NCBI GenBank assembly: GCA_964509885.1
Contig: CAZDZL010000041.1
Location: 1 to 34,672, forward strand
From: Palsa-1447 sp964509885
GTDB lineage: Bacteria; Verrucomicrobiota; Verrucomicrobiia; Opitutales; Opitutaceae
Direction of reading: 5' to 3'
DNA: 34,672 nucleotides
Both the position numbers and the translations under genes were made by a program. Below the pieces are notes generated by a model. The model was given only the letters and a program-made list of their open reading frames with translations. It did not search any database and was not told the origin of the DNA. Position 1 is the stretch's first letter. Each line of letters starts with the position of its first letter. Below are positions 1 to 8,562 of the stretch, piece after piece.

Positions 1-2
1 CC

Positions 3-1877
3 GACAACCCCGACGCGTTCATGATGCCGGACCTGGCGACCGAGTTCTCGGACCTCGAGAGGGACACCACGATGGCCCCGGAGAGGCGCGAGGAGCTCAA
101 GCTCAAGGCGCACCAGCACTACGCGACGATCTCCGAGGAGATCCACGCGATCTCGCAGCTGCTGCGGGCCTATTCCCTCTACGAGCGCGACGTCGAGTAC
201 GTCGTGCAGGAGGGCAAGGTGATGATCGTCGACGAGAACACCGGGCGCGTCATGTCGGGCCGCCGCTGGTCGGACGGGCTCCACCAGGCGGTCGAGGCCA
301 AGGAGGGCGTCACGATCGAGAGGGAGACGCGCACCTACGCGACGATCACGATCCAGAACTACTTCAGGATGTACGAGAAGCTCGCCGGCATGACGGGGAC
401 GGCCGAGACCGAGGCGACGGAGTTCAGCGACATCTACAAGCTCACGGTCCAGGTGATCCCGACGAACAAGCCCTGCATCCGCGTCGACAAGAACGACGTG
501 ATCTTCAAGGCGCGCCGCGACAAGTACAACGCGGTCATGCGCGAGATCGAGGTGGCGAACAAGCGGGGCCAGCCGGTCCTCGTGGGCACGACGAACGTCG
601 AGGCCTCCGAGGTGCTGTCCCGGATGCTCAAGCGAGCCGGGATCATCCACACCGTGCTGAACGCCAAGTACCACCAGCAGGAGGCCGAGATCGTGACCCG
701 TGCGGGCCTGAGGAGCGCCGTCACGATTGCTACCAACATGGCCGGCCGCGGCACGGACATCAAGCTGGGGGAGGGCGTGCGCGAGCTGGGCGGACTCTAC
801 GTGATCGGCACCGAGCGCCACGAGTCCCGCCGGATCGACCGCCAGCTGCGCGGGCGCTGCTCGCGCCAGGGCGACCCCGGCCTCACGAAGTTCTACCTCT
901 CGCTCGAGGACGACCTCATGCGCCTCTTCCTGCAGGGCAACCTGGCCTCGCGGCTCATGGAGGGCTCCATGAAGGAGGGCGAGGAGCTGGAGCACCCGCT
1001 CCTCAACCGCTCGATCGAGTCGGCCCAGAAGAAGGTCGAGCAGCAGAACTACGCTATCCGCAAGAGGCTCCTGCAGTACGACGACGTCCTGAACCAGCAG
1101 CGCGAGGTCGTCTACGGCATCCGAAACGCGGCCATCCACGCCGCGCGCTCGAAGGACATCATCTTCGAGCAGGTCGAGGAGGAGCTTGAGAACCGGCTCG
1201 CCATGGCGGGATTCGGTGAGAAGGGCGGCTCAAACGCGGCGGCCGTCGAGAGCTTCGTCGGGTGGGCCAACACGCACTTCCCGATCGGCCTGCGGGTGGA
1301 CGAGCTCGCGGGCGACGACGTCGACGCGCTGAAGGCGCTGGCGATGGACCGGATCCGCAAGGCCTACGCGATGAAGGAGTCTGCGGAGGTCCCCGAGGCG
1401 CTGGGCTCGCTGGAGCGCTACGTCGTCATCAACGCGATCGACCACCACTGGCAGGAGCACCTGACCGAGATGGAGGAGCTGCGCCGCTCGATCGGCCTGC
1501 GCAGCTACGGCCAGAAGGACCCCCTGGTCGAGTACAAGGGCGAGGCGTACACCTTCTTCTCGGAGCTCATGACCAACGTGCGGCTCCAGATCTGCACGGG
1601 GCTCTTCCGGAGCGCCTCGAACCTCTCCTCGTTCGAGAACATGCTCTCGATCCTCGCGCGCAGCGCGCGCACGCAGGGGCCCGAGAACGCCCTGCAGGCG
1701 CCGCAGCCGGAGGCCGCGGCACCGCCAAGCGGGCGCGCCCCGCCGGAGTCGCAGCTCGCGCAGCCGGAGATCCAGCTTCCCAAGGTGACCATCCGCCGCG
1801 ACACCCCGAAGGTCGGGCGCAACGATCCCTGCCCCTGCGGCAGCGGAAAGAAGTACAAGCACTGCCACGGCGCCTGA
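3..1877 (+). CDS. secA: Protein translocase ATPase SecA, C-terminal part (5' end outside the window)
   Basis: SecA is the cytosolic ATPase motor that pushes preproteins through SecYEG. The reading frame is open from the first bases, so the true start lies to the left and the Met codons near base 21 are internal. Visible in order: end of the preprotein cross-linking region with the motif GRRWSDGLHQAVEAKEG (about 280), the LAGMTGTA motif (about 380), the second helicase half with ATNMAGRGTDIKL (about 735) and RQLRGRCSRQGDPG (about 840), the helical scaffold and wing region, a Pro/Ala/Gln-rich linker, and the zinc-binding tail with spacing C-x-C-x8-C-H. The N-terminal Walker A is not in the window. 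It is followed 10 bases later by lnt, so both may share a transcript. Identification is near certain. Confidence 0.97.
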   Translation, partial: DNPDAFMMPDLATEFSDLERDTTMAPERREELKLKAHQHYATISEEIHAISQLLRAYSLYERDVEYVVQEGKVMIVDENTGRVMSGRRWSDGLHQAVEAKEGVTIERETRTYATITIQNYFRMYEKLAGMTGTAETEATEFSDIYKLTVQVIPTNKPCIRVDKNDVIFKARRDKYNAVMREIEVANKRGQPVLVGTTNVEASEVLSRMLKRAGIIHTVLNAKYHQQEAEIVTRAGLRSAVTIATNMAGRGTDIKLGEGVRELGGLYVIGTERHESRRIDRQLRGRCSRQGDPGLTKFYLSLEDDLMRLFLQGNLASRLMEGSMKEGEELEHPLLNRSIESAQKKVEQQNYAIRKRLLQYDDVLNQQREVVYGIRNAAIHAARSKDIIFEQVEEELENRLAMAGFGEKGGSNAAAVESFVGWANTHFPIGLRVDELAGDDVDALKALAMDRIRKAYAMKESAEVPEALGSLERYVVINAIDHHWQEHLTEMEELRRSIGLRSYGQKDPLVEYKGEAYTFFSELMTNVRLQICTGLFRSASNLSSFENMLSILARSARTQGPENALQAPQPEAAAPPSGRAPPESQLAQPEIQLPKVTIRRDTPKVGRNDPCPCGSGKKYKHCHGA

Positions 1878-1887
1878 GGGTCCCCCC

Positions 1888-3537
1888 GTGATCCCAGATC
1901 CGTACGATCCCGTCCCGACGTTCTGGGAGCGGCATTCCGGCTGGGCGGCGCCGGCGCTCTTCGGCGCGCTGACCGCGGTGCTCCTCGTGGCCTCGTTCCC
2001 CCCGTTCCATTCGCCGGAGGCCGCCTATGTCTGCCTGGCCCCCGGGATCTTCTGGGCCTACCTGCGGCCGCGCCTGAAGGTCTACGCCTGGACGCTCTTC
2101 GCGGCGCAGGCGATCGGCTGGGCCGTCAACCTGGGATGGCTGCACCCCGTCACGTGGGCGGGCCCGCTCCTCCTCGGCCCCGTGGTCGGGGCCTGGACGG
2201 GGACCTGGTACCTCGCGGCGTGGTGGACCATGCCGCGGATGGTGGGACGACCGACGCCGGTGCGCCTGCTGGCCATGCTGGGGCTCGCCGGCGCCTGGGT
2301 CCTCGTCGAGTGGACCCGCACCTGGTTCCTGGGGGGCTTCCCGTGGATGCCCCTCTCGGCGACCCAGTGGGAGATCACGAGCGTGCTCCAGGTGGCCGCC
2401 TACACGGGGGCCTACGGCGTGTCCTTCGTCGTCGTCTCGGCCAACATCGGCTTCTCGGCGTTCGCGCACCGGCTCTTCCGCGAAAAGCAGGTGGGGATGC
2501 GCCGGCGCAGCCAGGAGTTCATGCTGGCGCTCTTCATGCTGCTCGCGTGCGCGTCCCTCTACGTCGGGGACATCACGAACAGCGCGGGCTTCGCGGAGCC
2601 CTTCGCCGACGTCGCCTTCGTCCAGCCGTACGTGCCGGCGATGGTCAAATGGGATCCCGCGATGACCCCCGAGATCCTCCACATCCTGCGGTCGGAGACG
2701 CTGGCCGCCGGCGCGCTGCATCCCGACCTCATCCTGTGGCCCGAGTCGACGACCCCGTTCGCTGTCAGGGGAGGGGACCCGTCCATGCGGGCGTTCGTGG
2801 AGCAGCTCTCGGCGCAGGCCAAGGCCCCGATGCTCATCGGGGCCGACGCCATCGAGCACCCCGCCTCGGGCCCCGAGGCGTACTTCAACGCCGCGTTCGT
2901 GGTCGATCCCCAGGTCGGCCTGCAGACCGCGTATTACGCCAAGCGCCGCCTGGTCCAGTTCGGCGAATACGTCCCCTTAAGGCCGCTCCTCGGCTGGATC
3001 GGCAAGTTCGTTCCCGTGGGCGACGCCGACTTCACGCCCGGCTCCGACTCGGCGCCGCTCCTTGTCCCCATGAGCCGCGGGGCGGGCGCCTTCGGGGTGC
3101 TCGTCTGCTACGAGGACCTGTTCCCCGCGCTCGCCCGAGAGGAGGTGCGCTCCGGCGCTGACGCGCTCGCGGTCGTCACCAACGACGCGTGGTACGGCGA
3201 GGGCGCGGCGGCCTACCAGCACGCGGCCCACTCGGTCCTGCGCGCCGTCGAGACCCGCAGGCCGGTGCTGCGGTGCGGCAACGCGGGCTGGAGCGGCTGG
3301 ATCGACGAGTACGGCCGGATCCGCAGGGTCATGGTGGACGGCGACGGCAGCATCTACTTCCGGGGGACGTCGCTCGCGCGGGTGACGCGGGACCGGCGCT
3401 GGATCGGCCGCGACAGCTTCTACGTCATTCACGGAGACTGGTTCGTGGCCGCCTGCGCGGGCCTGGCCGCGATGGGCTACGGGCTCCTGCGGGTCTACAG
3501 GCTCGAGCCGGGGGAGCCCGGGGAGGCGGGCGCGTGA
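1888..3537 (+). CDS. lnt: Apolipoprotein N-acyltransferase
   Basis: Inner-membrane enzyme that adds the third acyl chain to the N-terminal cysteine of lipoproteins. The 549-residue protein starts at GTG 10 bases after secA. The N-terminal part (about residues 15-235) is a string of hydrophobic membrane segments; the periplasmic part is a nitrilase-fold domain. The expected Glu-Lys-Cys triad is visible: E286 in LWPEST, K352 in YYAKRRLVQFGEY and C407 in LVCYEDLFP, with spacing close to E. coli Lnt (267/335/387). One more hydrophobic segment follows near residue 525. Length is slightly above the E. coli protein (512). The stop codon overlaps the GTG of the next gene by 3 bases, implying translational coupling. 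Confidence 0.96.
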   Translation: MIPDPYDPVPTFWERHSGWAAPALFGALTAVLLVASFPPFHSPEAAYVCLAPGIFWAYLRPRLKVYAWTLFAAQAIGWAVNLGWLHPVTWAGPLLLGPVVGAWTGTWYLAAWWTMPRMVGRPTPVRLLAMLGLAGAWVLVEWTRTWFLGGFPWMPLSATQWEITSVLQVAAYTGAYGVSFVVVSANIGFSAFAHRLFREKQVGMRRRSQEFMLALFMLLACASLYVGDITNSAGFAEPFADVAFVQPYVPAMVKWDPAMTPEILHILRSETLAAGALHPDLILWPESTTPFAVRGGDPSMRAFVEQLSAQAKAPMLIGADAIEHPASGPEAYFNAAFVVDPQVGLQTAYYAKRRLVQFGEYVPLRPLLGWIGKFVPVGDADFTPGSDSAPLLVPMSRGAGAFGVLVCYEDLFPALAREEVRSGADALAVVTNDAWYGEGAAAYQHAAHSVLRAVETRRPVLRCGNAGWSGWIDEYGRIRRVMVDGDGSIYFRGTSLARVTRDRRWIGRDSFYVIHGDWFVAACAGLAAMGYGLLRVYRLEPGEPGEAGA

Positions 3538-4235
3538 GCCGGCGGACGATAGCGCTGGTCGGCGACTATTCGGAGCGGCACACCGCCCACCGCGCCATCC
3601 CAGCGGCCCTCGAGCTGGCGCGGGCCCGCTCGGGCGCGGACGTGGCCTGGGAGTGGGTCGCGACGAGGTCGATAGGCGAGCCGCAGCGCGACCTCGCGGC
3701 GTACGCCGCGGTATGGGTCGTGCCGGCGAGCCCCTACGAGAACACGGACGGGGCCCTGGGCGCCATCCGCTGGGCCCGCGAGGGCCGCAGGCCCTTCCTC
3801 GGGACGTGCGGGGGCTTCCAGCATACGCTCCTCGAGATCGCCCGGGACGTCGCGGGCATCCCCGACGCCGACCACGCCGAGACAAACCCCCAGGGGGCGT
3901 CGCTGGTCGTGACGCCGCTCAGCTGCTCCCATGTCGAGAAGGTCGGCCGCGTGCACTTTGCGCCGGGAAGCCTGCTCGCCCGCGCCTACGGGAGCGAAGC
4001 CTCAAGCGAGGGCTACCGCTGCAACTACGGGTTCAACCCGGCCTACAGGGCCGCCCTGGAGGGGGCCGGATTCGCGTTCACGGCCTGGGACGACGACGGC
4101 GACATCCGGGGAGGCGAGCTGAAGGAACACCCCTTCTTCGCGGGCGTCCTCTTCCAGCCGGAGCGCGCCGCACTGCGCGGCGACATGCCGCCTCTCGTGC
4201 TCGCGTTCGTGAAGGCCGTCGGCTCGGCTGCCTAG
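3534..4235 (+). CDS. CTP synthase C-terminal-like class I glutamine amidotransferase relative
   Basis: A 233-residue stand-alone protein resembling the glutamine amidotransferase half of CTP synthase, without the synthetase half. It starts at GTG overlapping the lnt stop. The nucleophile elbow is present (GTCGGFQ, C92). A second conserved-looking Cys (C131) sits in PLSCSHVEK. The C-terminal HPFF motif is at residue 199, but the catalytic His-x-Glu of true GATases (FHPE in CTP synthase) reads FQPE here: Gln at 208, Glu at 210. From general knowledge a family of such CTP-synthase-related proteins exists, some annotated as selenoproteins; its reaction is not established to my knowledge. The missing His suggests it is not an ordinary glutaminase. 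Its TAG stop shares bases with the stop of the convergent transporter gene. Confidence 0.85.
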   Translation: MSRRTIALVGDYSERHTAHRAIPAALELARARSGADVAWEWVATRSIGEPQRDLAAYAAVWVVPASPYENTDGALGAIRWAREGRRPFLGTCGGFQHTLLEIARDVAGIPDADHAETNPQGASLVVTPLSCSHVEKVGRVHFAPGSLLARAYGSEASSEGYRCNYGFNPAYRAALEGAGFAFTAWDDDGDIRGGELKEHPFFAGVLFQPERAALRGDMPPLVLAFVKAVGSAA

Positions 4236-5122
4236 GAGGCGGCCTCCGTGGACTCCACGGACTCCGGCGGCGCCGAGAACACGACCAGGGCGACGCCCGC
4301 GACGACGACCCCGCTGGCCACGTAAAAGAGGACGCGGGGGACCTCGCCGAAGAGCAGGTAGCCCATGATTCCCGCGAAGACGAACTGGCTCACGTTGCAG
4401 AGGCTGACGACCTGGCCCCGGATCCTGCGCATCGCCGCATTCAGGAGCGAGTGCCCGCAGATGGTCGGGACGACGCCCAGCCCGGCCATGAGCGCCCACT
4501 CGCGGGCCGAGCCCACCTCGAACGTCCGTAGCCTGGGGGCGGCGACGAGGAGGCACACGAGGGCGGCCTGGCCGTAGACGGGAATCATGTAGAGCCAGAT
4601 CGACGGGAAATCCCTATTGCGCCGTCCGAGGGTGAGGTAGAGGGCGAAGAGGAGCATCGAGCCGAAGCAGAGCGCGTCGCCGGCGAGGCTGCCCCCGCCC
4701 CTGAAGGCATCCTTGACCGACAGGATGGCCAGGCCTGCCACCGCGAGCGCGGTCCCGACGACCTCCGCCCGGTTGATCCTCTCCTGCACCATATAGAGGA
4801 GGAAGAAGGGGAGGGCGACCGGAACGAGGTTCACGATCAGCGTCGACTGGGCGACCGCGGTCATCCGGGCCCCGAAGGTCCATAGGATCAGGTGGCCCGC
4901 GAGGACGAGCGCGGGCGCGCGGGTGCGGCGCAGGTGGTCCGCCGTGAAGGCGCCCCTGTGCCGGCGCAGCTCCACGAGGAAGACCGGCGCCATGAGCACG
5001 AACGCGATCACGAGGCGCAGCGCCGTCAGCACGAGGGGATCGGTCGTGCTCGCCCTGATGAACACGGCCGAGGTGGAGCAGGCCAGGACGCCCAGGAAAA
5101 GGAGCAGGTACCTCAGGAGCAT
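4232..5122 (-). CDS. EamA/DMT-superfamily transporter, full-length two-domain form
   Basis: Predicted inner-membrane metabolite exporter or permease of the drug/metabolite transporter superfamily; the substrate cannot be read from sequence. The 296-residue protein begins MLLRYLLLFLG and shows about ten hydrophobic segments in two similar halves, the usual EamA layout. The early motif STSAVFIRAS and the mid-protein VQERINRAEVVGTALAVAGL are typical of the first EamA repeat, and LLFGEVPRVLFYVASG of the end of the second. A GTG a few codons upstream is an alternative start. The gene converges on the amidotransferase-like gene and their stops overlap. It diverges from the secreted protein gene at 5231. 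The C-terminus is a short Glu/Ser-rich tail. Confidence 0.9.
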   Translation of the reverse strand: MLLRYLLLFLGVLACSTSAVFIRASTTDPLVLTALRLVIAFVLMAPVFLVELRRHRGAFTADHLRRTRAPALVLAGHLILWTFGARMTAVAQSTLIVNLVPVALPFFLLYMVQERINRAEVVGTALAVAGLAILSVKDAFRGGGSLAGDALCFGSMLLFALYLTLGRRNRDFPSIWLYMIPVYGQAALVCLLVAAPRLRTFEVGSAREWALMAGLGVVPTICGHSLLNAAMRRIRGQVVSLCNVSQFVFAGIMGYLLFGEVPRVLFYVASGVVVAGVALVVFSAPPESVESTEAAS

Positions 5123-5230
5123 CGGCGGACACGCTGCCACATCCCCGAGCGCGATGGCAACCGATCGTTCCGCAAAAAGGCGCGATGCGGCTTGAGAAGC
5201 GCCGATTGTGGAATTGGATGGGGGACCCCC

Positions 5231-7129
5231 ATGAAGAGACTCCTCTGCCTCCTTGCGTGCGCCGCCGCGTCGCTGGCCCACGCCGGCAACTACCAGAACT
5301 TCGGCGTCGCGGTCTACATCCCGGTGCCGATCGTGAACTCCTTCGCCGACCCGAAGGTCCTGCAGTCGGAGTGGGACCTGATCAGCAGCCAGGTCAAGGT
5401 CGACAAGGTCTACATCGAGGTCCACCGCGACCGCGTCCTCGCCGACGACAAGCTGATCGAGGACGTGAAGGCGTTCTTCACCGCCCGCGGCGTCCAGGTG
5501 GCGGCGGGCAGCGCGTTCTCGGACCTGGAGGCCGACCAGTTCAAGTCCTACTGCTACACGAACCCCGCCGACCGCGACTTCGTCAAGAAGGTCTCCGAGA
5601 GGGCCGCGCGGCACTTCGACGAGTTCATCCTGGACGACTTCTTCTTCGTGAACACGAAGACGGACTCCGACATCGCCGCGAAGGGCGACCGCTCGTGGAC
5701 CAACTTCAGGCTGGCCCTCATGGACGACGCGGGGGCCAACCTGATCCTGAAGGCGGCCAAGGACGTGAACCCCAGTATCAAAGTCGTCATCAAGTACCCC
5801 AACTGGTACGAGCACTTCCAGGGGCTCGGGTTCGACCTGGACAAGGGGCCGAAGATGTTCGACGGGATCTACACGGGAACCGAGACCCGCGACCCGGTCT
5901 ACACGGACCAGTTCCTGCAGCAGTACGAGAGCTACCAGATCATCCGCTACTTCGAGAACATAAAGCCGGGCGGCAACGGCGGGGGCTGGGTGGACACCTA
6001 CGGCTCCCTCTACGTCGACCGCTACGCCGAGCAGCTCTGGGACACGATGTTCGCGAAGGCCCGTGAGATCACGCTCTTCAACTGGCGCCTCATCCTGCAG
6101 AAGGCGAACGCCGGCACCCGCAAGGACTGGGAGGGCCTTCCGACGAGCCTCAATTTCAAGGCGATCGAGGCCGACTACCACCCCGTAGGGGAGGGCGCCT
6201 CCCCGGTCCCGACCTACGGCACCGTCGCCGGCGTCGCGCTCAGGCAGGCCGACGCCGTCGTGGGCAAGCTCGGCAACCCCATAGGGATCGACTGCTACAG
6301 GCCCTACCAGTCGACCGGCGAGGACTTCCTCCACAACTACATCGGCATGATAGGCATCCCAATCGACCTGCATCCCGAGTTCCCGACGCAGGCCAAGCTG
6401 GTGCTCCTGACGGAGGACGCGAAGTTCGACCCGGACATCGTGGCGAAGATCAAGGCCCAGCTCGAGGCGGGCAAGTCGGTCGTCATCACGTCGGGCCTGC
6501 TGCGGGCCCTGAAGGGCAGGGGGATCGAAAGCATCTGCGAGACGGAGGTCACGGACAACAAGGTGCTCGCCCGCGACTTCTCGGCGGGCTTCGGCGCCGG
6601 AAGCCGCAGCGAGCTCGGGGCGGAGGACAAGAGTGCCGGGATCCTGTTCCCGGAGGTGAGGTTCCTCACGAACGACGCCTGGGGCCTCGTGAGCGCCGTC
6701 GAGAACGGCCTCGGCTACCCGATCCTGCTCATGGACAAGTACAGCAAGGGCGTCCTCTACGTCTGGACCATGCCCGACAACTTCCGGAACCTGTACGCGC
6801 TGCCCGCCGGCGTCACGAGCGCGATCAAGGACGTCGTGATGAGGAACTTCTTTGTCCGGATCGACGGGCCGAGCCAGGTGTCGCTCTTCGCCTACGACAA
6901 CGGGACGTTCATCGTCGAGTCCTACCTGCCGGGCCAGGCCGAGGTGAAGGTGACGGTCAACGGGGAGTTCACGAAGCTGCGCAACCTCGCCACGGGCGAG
7001 GTCATCGCCTCCTACGTCCCCGAGCCGCCGAAGGGTTTCCGCAGGCTGCGCCCGGACACCACGCCGAGGTCGCATTTCATCGTCCCCATGATGCCGCACA
7101 GCTTCGCGGCCTTCACGGCCGAGAAATGA
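5231..7129 (+). CDS. Secreted protein with glycoside-hydrolase-like three-part layout, function unknown
   Basis: A 632-residue protein with a clear signal peptide (MKRLLCLLACAAASLAHA, cleavage before GNYQ). The start is supported by a purine-rich GGGGGA just upstream. Residues about 20-340 alternate strand and helix like a TIM barrel. They carry the acidic cluster FILDDFFF (D135, D136) and a later GTETRDP (E218), both plausible active-site carboxylates. Residues about 360-520 look like a Rossmann-like or class I amidotransferase-like middle domain (LVLLTEDAKFDP, AGKSVVITSGLL). The last part (about 540-632) looks like a beta domain ending FIVPMMPHSFAAF. This order resembles GH42-type beta-galactosidases, but I do not recognise the family and the enzymatic role is inference. 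It stands alone, ending close to the convergent gene at 7186. Confidence 0.8.
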   Translation: MKRLLCLLACAAASLAHAGNYQNFGVAVYIPVPIVNSFADPKVLQSEWDLISSQVKVDKVYIEVHRDRVLADDKLIEDVKAFFTARGVQVAAGSAFSDLEADQFKSYCYTNPADRDFVKKVSERAARHFDEFILDDFFFVNTKTDSDIAAKGDRSWTNFRLALMDDAGANLILKAAKDVNPSIKVVIKYPNWYEHFQGLGFDLDKGPKMFDGIYTGTETRDPVYTDQFLQQYESYQIIRYFENIKPGGNGGGWVDTYGSLYVDRYAEQLWDTMFAKAREITLFNWRLILQKANAGTRKDWEGLPTSLNFKAIEADYHPVGEGASPVPTYGTVAGVALRQADAVVGKLGNPIGIDCYRPYQSTGEDFLHNYIGMIGIPIDLHPEFPTQAKLVLLTEDAKFDPDIVAKIKAQLEAGKSVVITSGLLRALKGRGIESICETEVTDNKVLARDFSAGFGAGSRSELGAEDKSAGILFPEVRFLTNDAWGLVSAVENGLGYPILLMDKYSKGVLYVWTMPDNFRNLYALPAGVTSAIKDVVMRNFFVRIDGPSQVSLFAYDNGTFIVESYLPGQAEVKVTVNGEFTKLRNLATGEVIASYVPEPPKGFRRLRPDTTPRSHFIVPMMPHSFAAFTAEK

Positions 7130-7185
7130 CCCTTGGGAAGGCAGCGAGGTCGATGTGCTTCCGCCCGCCAGGGAGGCAGTCGTCT

Positions 7186-7772
7186 TTAATCGCGCTCGAG
7201 TATTCCCTTCAGGTCGTTGAACCCGATCGGAACCGACGTGTGCTCGTGGATGATCTTCCACGCGCCTCGGTCGGGCTTGAGCACCCAGGTCAGCCGATTC
7301 TGCATGGAGCGCAGCTCGTCACCCTTGGCTGAGATTGCGGCGTAGACGACCCGCGCGCTGAGCGTCGCCAGGTCCGAAACGACCGCCGCGCGCAAACGGT
7401 CGAACGTAACGCGAACACGCTCATCGCCGAGGGAGGAGAACCACTCCTCGATGACCTTTCTCCTCTCCGCGAGGTTCTCGTACGACCATGTGCCCCAGGT
7501 GTCGAAGACGCGCGCGTCCTCGTGGTAGAGACCCAGGAAGGCCTCGGCATTCTTCTCGTGNNNNNNNNNNNNNNNNNNNNNNNNNNNNNNNNNNNNNNNN
7601 NNNNNNNNNNNNNNNNNNNNNNNNNNNNNNNNNNNNNNNNNNNNNNNNNNNNNNNNNNNNAGACGCGCGCGTCCTCGTGGTAGAGACCCAGGAAGGCCTC
7701 GGCATTCTTCTCGTGGACGGCCCGCGTATAGCCGTCGCAGACCAGGACGATGCGGGGATCGACTTCGCTCAT
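7186..7772 (-). CDS. SnoaL/ketosteroid-isomerase-like (NTF2 fold) protein, interrupted by an assembly gap
   Basis: Small cone-shaped-fold protein of the SnoaL-like type; such proteins are cyclases, isomerases, polyketide enzymes or stress-associated proteins of unknown role, and the activity cannot be assigned. The start codon is at 7772 (MSEVDPRIVL). The N-terminal piece ends EAFLGLYHEDARV; the remainder resumes FDTWGTWSYENLAERR and ends ILERD. A 100-N gap at 7561-7660 lies inside, but the 55 bases on either side are identical. Removing the Ns and one copy leaves 432 bases, an uninterrupted frame of 143 residues with no frameshift. Typical family signs are the early FLGLYHEDA and the late RLTWVLKPDRGAWKIIHEH. 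The gene is therefore probably intact and the break an artefact. Confidence 0.8.
7506..7560 (+). repeat. 55-base direct duplicate flanking the N gap, left copy
   Basis: These 55 bases are identical to 7661-7715 on the other side of the N run. The pair looks like two contig ends sharing the same sequence, not a biological repeat. Fifty-five is also a common final k-mer length in de Bruijn assemblers, which fits an overlap left unmerged. Confidence 0.9.
7561..7660. other. Assembly gap (100 N)
   Basis: Exactly 100 undetermined bases, the usual placeholder length for a scaffold join of unknown size. Because the flanks overlap by 55 identical bases, the true distance is probably minus 55, with no missing sequence. 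Confidence 0.95.
7661..7715 (+). repeat. 55-base direct duplicate flanking the N gap, right copy
   Basis: Second copy of the 55-base segment at 7506-7560. It encodes the same NAEAFLGLYHEDARV stretch of the SnoaL-like protein, which is expected once only. Confidence 0.9.
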
Positions 7773-7921
7773 GATGGAATTTTCGCGTCCAGATTGCCGG
7801 GCGTCAGCCCATAGGACAGCCCAATCGCGAACTCCAGAAGCACGCGACGGGTATGCTGGGACGGCTGTTACGCCGCTTCTCTGCATTCAAAGCGGGGAGT
7901 GGCCGGGGACTGGACTACAGG

Positions 7922-8455
7922 TCACCAGGAGAGGGTGAACCTGAGGCTCATTGCGAGTGGGGCTTGGACGCTGAAGGGCCCCCAGTTCGAGGCCTTTGCC
8001 AGGTCGACGAAGGTCAGCTCCGAGGTCATGTTCTTCCCGGCGTGTCGATATAAGGGCTCCATGCTGTTCAGCTTTTCCAGGAGACTTTCATTCGGCCTCC
8101 TGAGCTGAAGGATCCGCGCATCAAAGACATTGAACGGCTCCATCAACACGGGGCTGGACTGTTCCAGAGCTGAAGTCTGGTCCGGATCCGCTTGCGCCAG
8201 CTTCGAATCAAACTTGGGCAACCCCTCCGAGATCTCCTGGAGCAACGCCGGCGTTGATTCACTCCGGGGAGCCGGGGCCGCCTGCGCATCAGCGACTTGC
8301 CGCGGAAGCGGATTCTCCGCTTCCCTCCGGGCAAAAATGGGCGGAATGTCCCCGGTCTCCTTTGCCTCCTCCGCGGGGACGTCCGATGAAAGCCCGCTCG
8401 CGCACAGCGACAGGGCAACCAGGGCATTTCGTCGGAGTCTCCAATGCGTGGGCAC
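7922..8455 (-). CDS. Secreted or periplasmic hypothetical protein
   Basis: A 177-residue protein that I do not recognise. A positively charged start (MPTHWRLRRN) followed by a short hydrophobic stretch (ALVALSLCASGL) reads as a signal peptide. The mature part is rich in Ala, Pro, Glu and Gln up to about residue 90 and is probably disordered. A more structured C-terminal third runs FNVFDARILQLRRPNESLLEKLNS to a final LRFTLSW; an aromatic last residue can mark outer-membrane proteins, though the protein is short for a barrel. The start is GTG with no obvious ribosome site, so the exact N-terminus is uncertain. The same-strand neighbour at 8563 is also a small secreted protein; 107 bases separate them. 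Confidence 0.6.
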   Translation of the reverse strand: MPTHWRLRRNALVALSLCASGLSSDVPAEEAKETGDIPPIFARREAENPLPRQVADAQAAPAPRSESTPALLQEISEGLPKFDSKLAQADPDQTSALEQSSPVLMEPFNVFDARILQLRRPNESLLEKLNSMEPLYRHAGKNMTSELTFVDLAKASNWGPFSVQAPLAMSLRFTLSW

Positions 8456-8562
8456 GGCCGTAGAGGATGAAATGATGCCTGACTCCCGGGAGCGAAACCC
8501 GTTCTTAGGCCGGGCGCGAGGACTTTAAGGGTCGGTCCCGCGGCAACGGCATTGCCGGGGAG

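Noticed and set aside
3534..4235. Selenocysteine in the CTP-synthase-like protein
   Set aside because: Relatives are sometimes called selenoproteins, but both candidate Cys codons here are TGC and there is no in-frame TGA.
4232..7261. Minus-strand open frame of about 1000 codons spanning the transporter and the secreted protein gene
   Set aside because: Only the first-described 296 codons encode an EamA protein; the rest is antisense to the secreted protein gene, with composition typical of GC-rich shadow frames.
7506..7715. Biological tandem duplication inside the SnoaL-like gene
   Set aside because: Exact identity over 55 bases flanking a standard 100-N placeholder, and restoration of the frame on merging, point to assembly.
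8531..8562. Terminator hairpin (CGGCAA/TTGCCG) after the Gly-Pro-Tyr protein gene
   Set aside because: The stem is only 6 bp and no T-run follows in the direction of transcription; too weak to list.
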